A stretch of 56,344 nt of DNA from positions 1-56,344 of the forward strand of contig NZ_JAKGBU010000004.1 in the NCBI RefSeq assembly GCF_021555155.1, written 5' to 3'. Below are positions 46,894 through 55,293 of the stretch, piece after piece (within the stretch, counting starts at the first letter, position 1; every line of letters begins with the position of its first letter). This DNA comes from Rhizobium alarense (lineage in GTDB: Bacteria; Pseudomonadota; Alphaproteobacteria; Rhizobiales; Rhizobiaceae). Under the pieces are notes generated by a model. The model did no database searches. It saw nothing but the letters and a program-made list of their open reading frames with translations, and was not told the DNA's origin. Made by a program: the position numbers and the translations under genes.

Positions 46894-46950
46894 GGACAAT
46901 CTCTCGCGACCTGTATCGTGTTCTAGGTGTGAGTTTTCGGGAGATTGTCC
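46894..46950. repeat. 13-bp inverted repeat upstream of the AraC gene
   Basis: GGACAATCTCTCG at 46894-46906 is matched in reverse by CGGGAGATTGTCC at 46938-46950, 12 of 13 positions, with 31 bases between. It begins 53 bases upstream of the AraC start and ends just before the decayed IS481 gene. It may be an AraC operator pair or an end of the insertion element. Confidence 0.5.
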
Positions 46951-46984
46951 ATTCGGACCGGATCGGGGAGACTGGAGTTACCAG

Positions 46985-47900
46985 GCTTCAGCACCCACCG
47001 GAGGGTCCGAACGAACGTCCACAAGAATGCCCGTCTGACGCCGTTGCATCGAGAGGAGATGGCGCTGTCGGTCATCGGAGGGCACATTTCCAAAGCCCAT
47101 GCGGCGCGGACGTATGGTGTGTCGGCGAAGATCGTGGCGCGCTGAGTCGAGCGCTTCAAGACCGAAGGGCACGCCGGCATCACCGACCCGACGATTGCCG
47201 GGCGCATCGTGGCCTTGCGCCGCCAGCGCTGGACCGGCCGGCATATCGCGCTTGAGGTCGGCGTCTCACCAGCCACCGTCAGCCGGGTCCTGAAACGGAT
47301 GGGCTGTCGCGACTGAAGGATATCGAACCCGCCGCGCCGGTCAGACGCTACGAACGGGATCATCCCGGCGAGATGATCCACATCGACATCAAGAAACTCG
47401 GCCGGTTCGAGCGCATCGGCCACCGCATCACCGGCAGTCCGCAACAGGCAGTTCGCGCGGCGCCGACTGGGAGTTCGTCCGCGTCGCCTTCAGCCAGATC
47501 CTGCCCGATGAACGCAAGGAAAGCGCGGTCATCTTTCTCACGGCGGCGATCGCCTACTATGCCGGCTTCGGCGTCACCGTCACCCGCGTGATGACCGACA
47601 ACAGCTCCTGCTACCGCTCGAAAGCCTTCGCCAAAGCCCGCCGCCAACTCGGGCTCAGGCATGTCAGGACAAGGCCCTATAACACCGAAGACCAATGGCA
47701 AGGCCGAACACTTCATCCAGGCCGCTCGCAGGGAATGGGCCTACACCATCGTATATCCGACCTCACGGCACCGCGCCGCCGAATTGCCCACCTGGCTCCG
47801 TCGCTACAATTGGCATCGGCACCGCCGCAGCCTAAAGTCAAAACCGCCAATCAGCCGCCTCGGTCTAACCGCCGGCAACCTCTTCAGGAGCCACAGCTAG
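46985..47900 (+). pseudogene. IS481-family transposase, degraded
   Basis: The series NVHKNARLTPLHREEMALSV, HAARTYGVSAKIVAR, RIVALRRQRWTGRHIALEVG, HPGEMIHIDIKKLGRFERIG, VTRVMTDNSSCYRSKAFAKA and PTSRHRAAELPTWLRRYN is a complete order of IS481 transposase segments, with HTH and DDE parts. They are spread over several frames. A TGA replaces the Trp codon at 47143-47145, a shift lies near 47310, another with a short deletion near 47450, and another near 47690. No start codon is evident. The element is dead but nearly full length, so decay is fairly recent. Confidence 0.88.
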
Positions 47901-47921
47901 GCAGCTTGCGAAGGGCTGCAT

Positions 47922-47950
47922 CTTGATATATATTTTTGCTATATATCAAG
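47922..47950. promoter_or_regulatory. 11-bp inverted repeat, likely VapBC operator
   Basis: CTTGATATATA (47922-47932) and TATATATCAAG (47940-47950) are perfect mirror arms around seven bases, ending 13 bases before the vapB ATG. The AT-rich repeat overlaps the expected -10 region, so VapBC binding here would repress its own genes. An IS481 remnant ends 22 bases upstream. Confidence 0.65.
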
Positions 47951-47963
47951 CTGGAGGCCAGCG

Positions 47964-48206
47964 ATGACAACGGCAAAAATTTTCTGGTCCGGCCGTTCCC
48001 AGGCGGTGCGCCTTCCCAAGGACTTTCGCGTCGACGGCGACGAGGTGCGGATCAGCCGGCGAGGAAACGCGATCATCCTCGAACCGGTCGTAAACGGCTG
48101 GTCCTGGCTCGGCGACGTGCAGGGACCGATCGACGGCGATTTCGTCTCCGCGACCGAGGAAAACGTTCCCGTCCAGAAAAGACCCGCGCTGGACCTTTTC
48201 AAGTGA
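47964..48206 (+). CDS. vapB: VapB-type antitoxin (AbrB/MazE fold)
   Basis: An 80-residue antitoxin. It begins MTTAKIFWSGRSQAVRLPKD, the classic VapB swapped-hairpin start (NGRSQAVRLPK), followed by VDGDEVRISRRGNAIILEPV. The C-terminal tail (SATEENVPVQKRPALDLFK) should bind the toxin. GGAGG lies six bases before the ATG. Its stop overlaps the toxin start (GTGA). Confidence 0.9.
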   Translation: MTTAKIFWSGRSQAVRLPKDFRVDGDEVRISRRGNAIILEPVVNGWSWLGDVQGPIDGDFVSATEENVPVQKRPALDLFK

Positions 48207-48592
48207 AGTTCCTGCTGGATACGAACGCCGTCATCGCCCTGATGCAGGGAAACGCCCGCCTTACGGAGCGGATGACCCGGCATGAGCCGGTCGATTTCGC
48301 CCTCCCGGCCATTGTCGCGCATGAACTCCACTACGGGATCCATAAGAGCGAGCACCGCGCCGCCAACCTCGAACGCGTCGAGGCCCTTCGCTTTGCGATC
48401 CTGGAATTCGATGCGGACGACGCACGCGAATCCGGGCGTATCCGTGCGGTGCTTGCCAGGTCCGGCCAGCCCATCGGTCCCTATGACGTCCTGATCGCGG
48501 GGCAGGCCTTGAGCCGGGGATTGACGCTGATCTCGAACAACCTGCAGGAGTTCACCCGCGTCGAGGGGCTGAAGGTCGAAGACTGGCAATAG
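48203..48592 (+). CDS. vapC: VapC-type PIN-domain toxin
   Basis: A 129-residue PIN-domain ribonuclease starting with GTG four bases inside the vapB stop region. Acidic residues are seen in KFLLDTNAVIALMQG (D6), in HELHYGI (Glu) and in IGPYDVLIAGQALSRGLTLI, then NNLQEF, the expected metal ligands. It resembles VapC proteins that cleave initiator tRNA in enterobacteria, but the target here is not known. It is not close in sequence to the PIN toxin at 15424, so the two systems arrived independently. Confidence 0.9.
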   Translation: MKFLLDTNAVIALMQGNARLTERMTRHEPVDFALPAIVAHELHYGIHKSEHRAANLERVEALRFAILEFDADDARESGRIRAVLARSGQPIGPYDVLIAGQALSRGLTLISNNLQEFTRVEGLKVEDWQ

Positions 48593-48598
48593 CAGGCT

Positions 48599-49321
48599 TC
48601 ACCGTCCCTCCAGCCATTCCTGCAATTCCGCCTCGGCGCGTTCCAGCGCGCTGTAGTTCAACAGCTTGCGGAGGAACGCGACGGTCACGGCGCGGGCTCG
48701 CAGGTTGAAACGGCCGTCCTCGTGGTCGTCGCCGGCGCTCTGGTAGACGTCGAGCTTGTCGTAGAGCTGCTGGAGCCGATTCTGCACGCTGCGCAACGAC
48801 AGGTTCCGCCGTTTGGCGATGGCCCGGTCGGTCAGGCCAAGCGCGATGTCGACGAGGATCTCGTATTCGGAATCCGTGAAACCGTTCGTCTGGCCAAGGC
48901 TCTTCTGCTGCAGACCGCGCACCTCGCGGTCGATGACACACTGGCTTTCGACGAAGATGGAGCGAAGGGCGAGCTTCAGGCGCTCGTCGGAGGCCGATTT
49001 CAGGACGTAGCCATAGGCCGCGCCATCCGGCACGATGCGCGATACGCCGCGCACATAGGCCTCGTCGGAATAGTTGGACCAGAACAGAATGCGCGTTTCC
49101 GGCCGCTCCTTCCAGATGGTGCGGGCGGCCTCGATGCCGTTGCGGTTCGCCATCTGCAGATCCATGACGATATGGGCCGACTTGTGGTCGCGCGCGAGTT
49201 TCTCGCCGACCGTGCCGTTCTCGGCCTCGATCACGGTGTCGCATTCGGGCAATGCCGCATTCACCGCCTCATGCAGGTAGGAGCGGTGCAACGGGTCATC
49301 CTCGACGATCAGGACCTTCAT
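48599..49321 (-). CDS. NarL/LuxR-type response regulator
   Basis: A 240-residue response regulator. The receiver domain (1-120) has the acidic pair E7-D8-D9 and phosphoacceptor D54 in IVMDLQMANR. A LuxR-like HTH follows (FTDSEYEILVDIALGLTDRA then IAKRRNLSLRSVQNRLQQLY). The HTH differs from standard LuxR in its first helix, and a C-terminal extension of about 45 residues follows. The ATG overlaps the kinase stop (ATGA). It likely controls the divergent sugar ABC operon. Confidence 0.88.
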   Translation of the reverse strand: MKVLIVEDDPLHRSYLHEAVNAALPECDTVIEAENGTVGEKLARDHKSAHIVMDLQMANRNGIEAARTIWKERPETRILFWSNYSDEAYVRGVSRIVPDGAAYGYVLKSASDERLKLALRSIFVESQCVIDREVRGLQQKSLGQTNGFTDSEYEILVDIALGLTDRAIAKRRNLSLRSVQNRLQQLYDKLDVYQSAGDDHEDGRFNLRARAVTVAFLRKLLNYSALERAEAELQEWLEGR

Positions 49322-50568
49322 GATGCCATCTCCCCGAGGCCGTCGCCGGCATCGTTCGGCGTGAGCGGCAGAACGACACGTACGGTCGTCCCGCGGTTGT
49401 TGTGGCCCGGACCGATCGCAAATCGTGCAGAAATGAGCCGTGCCCGGGTTTTCATGTTGTCGATGCCGCCGCCGATGCGTCCGCGCATCTTCGCGAGCCC
49501 CGTGCCGTCATCCGAAATCTCGATCGAAAGGCGGCTGTCGTCGATCCCGAGCCGCACCGTCACGGCAAGCGGGCTGGCATGCCGCACGGCATTGTTGATC
49601 GCCTCCTGGGCAATGCGGAAGAGGGCGACGCTGACGGCCGGTTCCAGTGTCTCCAGCGCGCCGTCCGTCTCGTCGGCCAGCCCCCACTCGATCGTCGAAC
49701 CCGTGTCGCGCGTCGAGCGGTCCAGATGGTGCTCGATCGCCTGGGCAAGGCCGAACAGCTGAAGCACGGACGGCTTTGCCTGCTCGATGATCTGGCGAAG
49801 ATCCTGCATGCAGTGCTGCAGCGAACGCGATACGGGCTCCAGCGCATCGGACGCCACCTCGCCATTGCGCGACAGGCGATCGATGCGGCGTGCAAGCCGC
49901 GTCAGGTCCGCGAGCGTCTGGTCGTGCAGGTCCATGCCGATGCGCTGGCGCTCCCGCTCGAGCGCTTCCGTGAGCTTGAGCGCACCTTGCCGAAGGCCTT
50001 CCTCGCGGGCCCGTGCCTCCGCTTCGACGATGGCCGAGCGCTGCGCCTGCTCGGCGGCCCGAAGCGCAAAGAAATAAGGCGTCAGCAGATCGGCGATGAT
50101 ACGGGCGCGCTCCACGTCCTCCATCGTATAGGCGCCCGGCGTCTGCGAGGAGCAGGAGAGTGCCGCGATGATCGTGGCCTGCACCTTCATCGGGACATGC
50201 AGCCGGCTTCTCAGCGATTGTTCGACGATAGGCCGCTTGAAGGCACCCTCGAAATGAAACCGCGGATCAGTCATCGCATCGTCGGCCAAGAGGTAGTCGA
50301 CTTCGCCCCAGAGCAGCGAGCGTATCGGGCTGTTGACGACGGGAGCACCCGCGAGGTCGCCCCAGGCGGTCTCCATTCCGGTCTCGTAGGCCGTGTGGTA
50401 GTTGCCGTCTTCAAGCAGAACACAGACATCGAGATGATCGTGCGGGATGATATGCGCCACCTCGGCAGCGACCGATCGGATGGCCGAGCGGAAATCCAGC
50501 TGTCCCGCCAGCAGACGCGAAATCCCGAGATAGTGGTCGAACAGCGCTGCGGGCGCGTGGTGCAGCAT
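49318..50568 (-). CDS. GAF-domain sensor histidine kinase (HisKA_3 type)
   Basis: A 416-residue kinase without a membrane segment. An N-terminal GAF domain (about 20-170) is followed by a coiled coil (about 170-205), the H-box RQRIGMDLHDQTLADL with H215, and an ATPase domain (VSVALFRIAQEAINNAVRHA and ISDDGTGLAKMRGRIGGGID). This is the NarX/DegS-like class that pairs with LuxR-type regulators. GGGAGG lies nine bases before the ATG. Being cytosolic it probably senses an internal metabolite. It diverges from the sugar ABC importer. Confidence 0.9.
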   Translation of the reverse strand: MLHHAPAALFDHYLGISRLLAGQLDFRSAIRSVAAEVAHIIPHDHLDVCVLLEDGNYHTAYETGMETAWGDLAGAPVVNSPIRSLLWGEVDYLLADDAMTDPRFHFEGAFKRPIVEQSLRSRLHVPMKVQATIIAALSCSSQTPGAYTMEDVERARIIADLLTPYFFALRAAEQAQRSAIVEAEARAREEGLRQGALKLTEALERERQRIGMDLHDQTLADLTRLARRIDRLSRNGEVASDALEPVSRSLQHCMQDLRQIIEQAKPSVLQLFGLAQAIEHHLDRSTRDTGSTIEWGLADETDGALETLEPAVSVALFRIAQEAINNAVRHASPLAVTVRLGIDDSRLSIEISDDGTGLAKMRGRIGGGIDNMKTRARLISARFAIGPGHNNRGTTVRVVLPLTPNDAGDGLGEMAS

Positions 50569-50846
50569 GAGCCGGTTCCTCCCGAAACGGCGGGCTCCTC
50601 AACCCGCCACGATCGCTACGTCAGTAAGCGCCCGCCGGGACGCCCGCGTCTTGCGTAAACCCGCAGCTTGTCGCGCAAAACCCGCAAACAACTTGCCACC
50701 TTGCGCCTGTACAGGGCGGTCGATCTCCCGCATCCTGCCCTTACTGAGAGGAGGAAGCTCAGTGCAAGAACAATTTTCATCCGCGCTCTTTGGGGAGCGG
50801 GGATGAAGCGATCGGCCGCCACGGCGCGATCATGAGGGAGAGAGAC
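50569..50846. promoter_or_regulatory. divergent promoter with a 21-bp-spaced direct repeat
   Basis: AAACCCGCA occurs at 50657-50665 and again at 50678-50686, one two-helical-turn step of 21 bases apart. Each copy is preceded by a related TTGCGT or TCGCGCA, so the imperfect repeat unit is about 15 bases. It sits between the kinase/regulator pair and the sugar ABC operon. Same-face direct repeats suit a NarL/LuxR-type dimer, so the response regulator may bind here. Confidence 0.5.
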
Positions 50847-51863
50847 ATGACCATCCGTAAGATGCTTGTGGCATCGGTCGCGTTCGCTTGCGCCGCGATG
50901 CCCGTTTCCGCATTCGCCGACACGTCGGCCAAGAAGATCGCGTTGTCCAACAACTATGCCGGCAACTCCTGGCGACAGGCGATGCTGACGAGTTGGGAAA
51001 AGGTGACCGGCGAAGCCGTCAAGACCGGTGTCGTCGCGGCCGCCGATCCGTTTACCACCGCAGAAAACCAGGCGACGGAACAGGCCGCGCAGATCCAGAA
51101 CATGATCCTGCAGGGCTATGATGCCATCGTGCTCAACGCCGCCTCGCCGACGGCGTTGAACGGCGCCGTCAAGGAAGCCTGCGATGCCGGCATCACCGTC
51201 GTCTCCTTCGATGGCATCGTGACCGAGCCCTGTGCCTGGCGCATTGCGGTCGATTTCAAGGAAATGGGCCGCAGCCAGGTCGAGTATTTGTCGGGCAAGC
51301 TGCCGGATGGCGGCAACCTGCTCGAGATCCGCGGCCTGGCCGGCGTCTTCGTCGATGACGAGATTTCGGCGGGCATTCACGCGGGCGTCGCGCAGTTCCC
51401 GCAGTTCAAGATCGTCGGCTCCGTTCATGGCGACTGGGCACAGGACGTCGCGCAGAAGGCGGTCGCCGGCATCCTGCCGAGCCTGCCGGACATCGTCGGC
51501 GTCGTGACGCAGGGTGGCGACGGCTATGGCGCGGCCCAGGCGATCGCCGCGACAGACCGCAAGATGCCTGTCATCGTCATGGGCAACCGCGAAGACGAGT
51601 TGAAGTGGTGGAAGGAGCAGAAGGACGCCAACGGCTACGAGACCATGTCCGTCTCGATCGCACCCGGCGTCTCGACGCTCGCCTTCTGGGTCGCTCAGCA
51701 GATCCTCGACGGCAAGGACGTCAAGAAGGACCTCGTCGTGCCTTTCCTGCGCATCGACCAGGACAACCTTGAAACGAACCTCGCCAATACGCAGGCCGGT
51801 GGCGTCGCCAACGTGGAATACACGCAGGAAGACGCAATCAAGGTCATCGAGTCGGCCAAATAA
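50847..51863 (+). CDS. sugar ABC transporter substrate-binding protein
   Basis: A 338-residue periplasmic protein of the RbsB-like (Peripla_BP_4) group. The signal MTIRKMLVASVAFACAAMPV ends at an AFA site near residue 24. The ligand-binding fold is seen in KKIALSNNYAGNSWRQAML, then QIQNMILQGYDAIVLNAASP and VGVVTQGGDGYGAAQAIAAT. GAGGGAGAGAGAC precedes the ATG chosen. The protein should bind a monosaccharide or related polyol. It is the first gene of a five-gene operon. Confidence 0.9.
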   Translation: MTIRKMLVASVAFACAAMPVSAFADTSAKKIALSNNYAGNSWRQAMLTSWEKVTGEAVKTGVVAAADPFTTAENQATEQAAQIQNMILQGYDAIVLNAASPTALNGAVKEACDAGITVVSFDGIVTEPCAWRIAVDFKEMGRSQVEYLSGKLPDGGNLLEIRGLAGVFVDDEISAGIHAGVAQFPQFKIVGSVHGDWAQDVAQKAVAGILPSLPDIVGVVTQGGDGYGAAQAIAATDRKMPVIVMGNREDELKWWKEQKDANGYETMSVSIAPGVSTLAFWVAQQILDGKDVKKDLVVPFLRIDQDNLETNLANTQAGGVANVEYTQEDAIKVIESAK

Positions 51864-51944
51864 ACCTCCCGGCGACTGCCGCGCGGCCGCGAATGGCCGC
51901 GTGACCTTCTTATCAAGCAGACGACGACACATGTGGCGGTTTGG

Positions 51945-53387
51945 ATGACGAATGCTGTGATCGAGGTCGAAGGCGCCAAGGTGAGCTTCGGTGCGGTCAG
52001 GGCACTCGACGGCGTCACGCTCGGCGTCATGCCTGGCGAATGCGTCGGGCTGGTCGGGCACAACGGTGCCGGCAAGTCGACAATTGTCAGCATCATCAAT
52101 GGCGGCCTGACGCCGCACGAGGGCACAATCTCCGGCGATGGAGAGCGGTTGGACCGCTACGGCATCAATGCCGCACGGGCGCGCGGCGTGCGTTGCGTCT
52201 TCCAGGAACTGTCCCTTTGCCCGAACCTCTCCATCCTCGAGAATGCCCGTATCATGCACCGCGCTCTCGGAGGTTTCGGCTGGCGGGCGAGGGCGGCGAG
52301 GATCATCGAAACGAGCCTCGACACAATCTTTCCCGGCCATGGCATCGACAGCGGCCAGACAGTTGGTGACCTGTCGATCGCCGAGCGGCAGATGGTCGAG
52401 ATCGCGATGGCCTTTTCCGATTCCGGAGTGGCGCCCCGTCTCGTCATCCTCGACGAGCCGACCTCTTCGCTCGACGCCAGCCTCGCGCGCCAGATGCTCG
52501 ATCACGTCCGGCGCTTCGTGGCGACGGGCGGATCGGTAATCCTGATCTCGCATATCCTGCACGAAATCCTCGAAACCTCCGATCGCGTCGTCGTCATGAA
52601 GGACGGTCGTGTGGTTGCCGAACGGCCAGCGCATGATTTCGATCACCATGGCTTGGTGGAGGCCATGGGCAGCGTCGCAAAGGACGAGGCGCTGCAACGC
52701 ACGGCCCGTGAACTCGTGACCGCGCCGATGGTTCTCTCCTATCCGGCGCACGGCCTTCCGTTCACCGCGCGGCAGGGCGAGATCATCGGCCTAGCGGGAC
52801 TTGCCGGCCACGGCCAGACCGAACTCCTGCTCGCCCTGCATGCGTCGAAATCCGGCAACTGGCTGCCGAAGCACGACCCGCTCGTCACCTTCGTGGCCGG
52901 CGACCGGCGTCTCAACGGCGTCTTCGAACTCTGGAGCATTCTGCGGAATTTCTCGATCGCCTCGCTGGGCGACCTCTCGCGTCGCGGCATTGTCCGCCAC
53001 GACGACGAGGCGCAGAAGGGCGCGGACTGGAAGCGGCGGATTGAAATCCGCACACCCGACATGGAAAACAGCATTCTTTCTCTTTCCGGCGGCAACCAGC
53101 AGAAGGTGCTCTTTGCGCGCGCGCTTGCGACCCGGGCAAGGATCGTGCTGATGGATGATCCCATGCGCGGGGTCGATATCGGCACCAAGCAGGAGGTCTA
53201 CGAGATCATCCGCCAGGAGGCAGCGGACGGCCGCACTTTCATCTGGTATTCCACGGAGATGGACGAGGTGCGCCTCAGCGATCGCGTCTACGTGTTCCGG
53301 GAGGGCCGCATCACGGCCGAACTCGTCGGCGACGCCGTCAGCGAAAAGAACATCATCGCCGCCTCCTTCGAGGGAGCCGCCGCATGA
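51945..53387 (+). CDS. sugar ABC transporter ATPase (two nucleotide-binding domains)
   Basis: A 480-residue ATPase of the RbsA/XylG type. The first domain has Walker A GHNGAGKST (38-46), a Q-loop FQELSLCPNLSI, a SIAERQMVEIA signature and Walker B LVILDEPTSSLD. The second has only a degenerate P-loop (GLAGHGQTELLLALH), as in the family, then a good LSGGNQQKVLFARAL and VLMDDPMRGVDIGTK. It is about 20 residues shorter than usual; the stretch after the second P-loop that normally carries the PxxG-x-I-x-x-x-G segment looks reduced. A GTG four codons upstream (51933) is an alternative start. Its stop overlaps the permease start (ATGA). Confidence 0.9.
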   Translation: MTNAVIEVEGAKVSFGAVRALDGVTLGVMPGECVGLVGHNGAGKSTIVSIINGGLTPHEGTISGDGERLDRYGINAARARGVRCVFQELSLCPNLSILENARIMHRALGGFGWRARAARIIETSLDTIFPGHGIDSGQTVGDLSIAERQMVEIAMAFSDSGVAPRLVILDEPTSSLDASLARQMLDHVRRFVATGGSVILISHILHEILETSDRVVVMKDGRVVAERPAHDFDHHGLVEAMGSVAKDEALQRTARELVTAPMVLSYPAHGLPFTARQGEIIGLAGLAGHGQTELLLALHASKSGNWLPKHDPLVTFVAGDRRLNGVFELWSILRNFSIASLGDLSRRGIVRHDDEAQKGADWKRRIEIRTPDMENSILSLSGGNQQKVLFARALATRARIVLMDDPMRGVDIGTKQEVYEIIRQEAADGRTFIWYSTEMDEVRLSDRVYVFREGRITAELVGDAVSEKNIIAASFEGAAA

Positions 53388-54331
53388 GGACCCGGATTTC
53401 GTCCGACGCTCTGCGGCTTGCCATCCCGGCGCTATCGCTGACGCTGCTGCTCGCCGCCGTCTTCTGGCTGCAGCCGCGCGCCATGAGCTATGTCGGGCTG
53501 AACCTGCTGTTCAACCTCGCGGTACCCATCGCGCTGGCGACGATCGCCCAGATGCTCGTGATGGCCGTGAACGACCTCGACCTCTCCATGGGCACCTTCG
53601 TCAGCTTCGTCGCTTGCGTGACGGCGACCTTCCTGCGAGATGCGCCGGTGGTCGGCATCCTGATCCTCGCGGCGGCCGTCGCAACCTATGGGGCACTTGG
53701 CGTCGTCATCTACCTGCGCAATCTTCCGTCCATCGTCGTGACGCTCGGTATGAGCTTCGTCTGGGCCGGCCTCGCGGTGCTGCTGCTGCCGGCTCCCGGC
53801 GGGCAGGCGCCGGACTGGGTCCGCTGGCTGATGACCGTCAAGCCGCCGCTCGCTCCCATGGCAATCGTGGCCAGCATCATCATCGCCGTCGTCGCGCATC
53901 TTGTCGTCATGCGTTCCTCGCTCGGCGTCCTGATCCGCGGCATCGGCGGAAACCAGCGCTCGGTGGAACGGGCGGGCTGGTCGATCGTTGCGGCACGCGC
54001 CGCTGCCTATGCCCTTGCCGGTTTCTTCGCAGTCCTGGCCGGCATCGCGCTCGTCGGACTGACGACGTCGGCCGACGCCAACATCGCATTGCGCTATACG
54101 CTGCTTTCGATTGCCGGCGTCATCCTGGGCGGCGGCGAGTTCGTCGGTGGCCGGGTTTCTCCGGTCGGAGCGGTTGTCGGCGCCCTGACCTTGACGCTCG
54201 CCGGCTCTTTCCTGTCTTTCCTGCGAATTTCACCCGACTGGCAGATCGGGGCGCAGGGCGCCATCCTGATCATCGTTCTCGCGCTGCGCCTGATGCTGAA
54301 CCGTATCGAGAAGCGGGAGAAACGCCGATGA
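53384..54331 (+). CDS. sugar ABC transporter permease 1
   Basis: A 315-residue membrane protein of the RbsC-like (BPD_transp_2) family with eight to ten hydrophobic segments. The motif MAVNDLDLSMGTFVSFVACV corresponds to the family GIDLSVG segment, and LGVLIRGIGGNQRSVERAG is the EAA-like coupling loop facing the ATPase. It overlaps both neighbours by four bases (ATGA at each side). Together with the next gene it would form a heterodimeric channel, where many ribose systems use one homodimeric permease. Confidence 0.9.
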   Translation: MRTRISSDALRLAIPALSLTLLLAAVFWLQPRAMSYVGLNLLFNLAVPIALATIAQMLVMAVNDLDLSMGTFVSFVACVTATFLRDAPVVGILILAAAVATYGALGVVIYLRNLPSIVVTLGMSFVWAGLAVLLLPAPGGQAPDWVRWLMTVKPPLAPMAIVASIIIAVVAHLVVMRSSLGVLIRGIGGNQRSVERAGWSIVAARAAAYALAGFFAVLAGIALVGLTTSADANIALRYTLLSIAGVILGGGEFVGGRVSPVGAVVGALTLTLAGSFLSFLRISPDWQIGAQGAILIIVLALRLMLNRIEKREKRR

Positions 54332-55278
54332 CCCTCTTCACCCGCCTCTTCGGCAGACCCTGGATATGGTCGTGGCTCGCCGCCTTCGTCGTCTGGTTCC
54401 TGACGATCATGGTGACCGGCGGGGCCGGCGCGTTCGGACTGTCGCAGGCGGCGCTTACTTTTGCAGCCTTTTCCGTGATCGTCGGCATTGGCCAGATGTT
54501 TGTCATCACGCTTGGGCCCGGCAATATCGACCTCTCGGTGCCGGCGACAATGACGCTCGCCGGCACGGTGGCGCTGAAACTGATGAATGTCGAAAACGGC
54601 ATGATCGTGCCGGGCCTTCTTCTCGCCATCCTGATCGGCCTCGGCGTCGGCCTTTGCAACTATGCACTGATCAAGGCGCTGCGCATCCCGCCGATCATCG
54701 CGACGCTCTCGATGAGCTTCATCGTTCAGTCGGCCGCGATCTGGACGAACCGGGGGTTGCGCATCAAGCCGCCGGGCGTGCTTGCGGACTTCACGACCTC
54801 GAATACGCTCGGCGTGCCGAACGTGGCGATCGTTGCGCTCCTGGTCTCGATCCTCGCCTGGTTCCTGCTGGACAAGACGATCTACGGCCGCTGGATCTCG
54901 GCGATCGGCCAGAGCATGCCGGCGGCGCGCATGGCGGGCATCCCGGTCGACGGCACACGCTGCGTCACCTATCTCTTCTGCGCCGTGCTCGCATCGGTCG
55001 CGGGCTACCTGCTCGCGTGCTTTTCCGGCGGTGCGGCGCTGAACATGGGATCCGAGTATCTGCTGATGTCGATCGCGGTCGTCGTCATCGGCGGGACCGC
55101 TGTCGCCGGCGGCGATTCCAACGTTCCCGGCATATGGGGCGCGTCGCTCTTCATGTTCCTAGTCGTCTCCATGCTCAACACCTACGGGCTCGGCGCCGGC
55201 ATCCGCCTGATCATGACCGGGCTCATCATCATCAGCGTCATCATGCTCGCCGGCGGCCGCCGCGCCGGCATGCGCTAA
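54328..55278 (+). CDS. sugar ABC transporter permease 2
   Basis: A 316-residue permease of the same RbsC-like family. The motif ITLGPGNIDLSVPATMTLAG matches the GIDLSVG pattern with a Pro change, and WISAIGQSMPAARMAGIPVD is the ATPase-contact loop. It is clearly different in sequence from permease 1, so the pair is an old heterodimer. The stop is 15 bases before the lactonase gene. Confidence 0.9.
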   Translation: MTLFTRLFGRPWIWSWLAAFVVWFLTIMVTGGAGAFGLSQAALTFAAFSVIVGIGQMFVITLGPGNIDLSVPATMTLAGTVALKLMNVENGMIVPGLLLAILIGLGVGLCNYALIKALRIPPIIATLSMSFIVQSAAIWTNRGLRIKPPGVLADFTTSNTLGVPNVAIVALLVSILAWFLLDKTIYGRWISAIGQSMPAARMAGIPVDGTRCVTYLFCAVLASVAGYLLACFSGGAALNMGSEYLLMSIAVVVIGGTAVAGGDSNVPGIWGASLFMFLVVSMLNTYGLGAGIRLIMTGLIIISVIMLAGGRRAGMR

Positions 55279-55293
55279 AACGGGAAGACCGCC

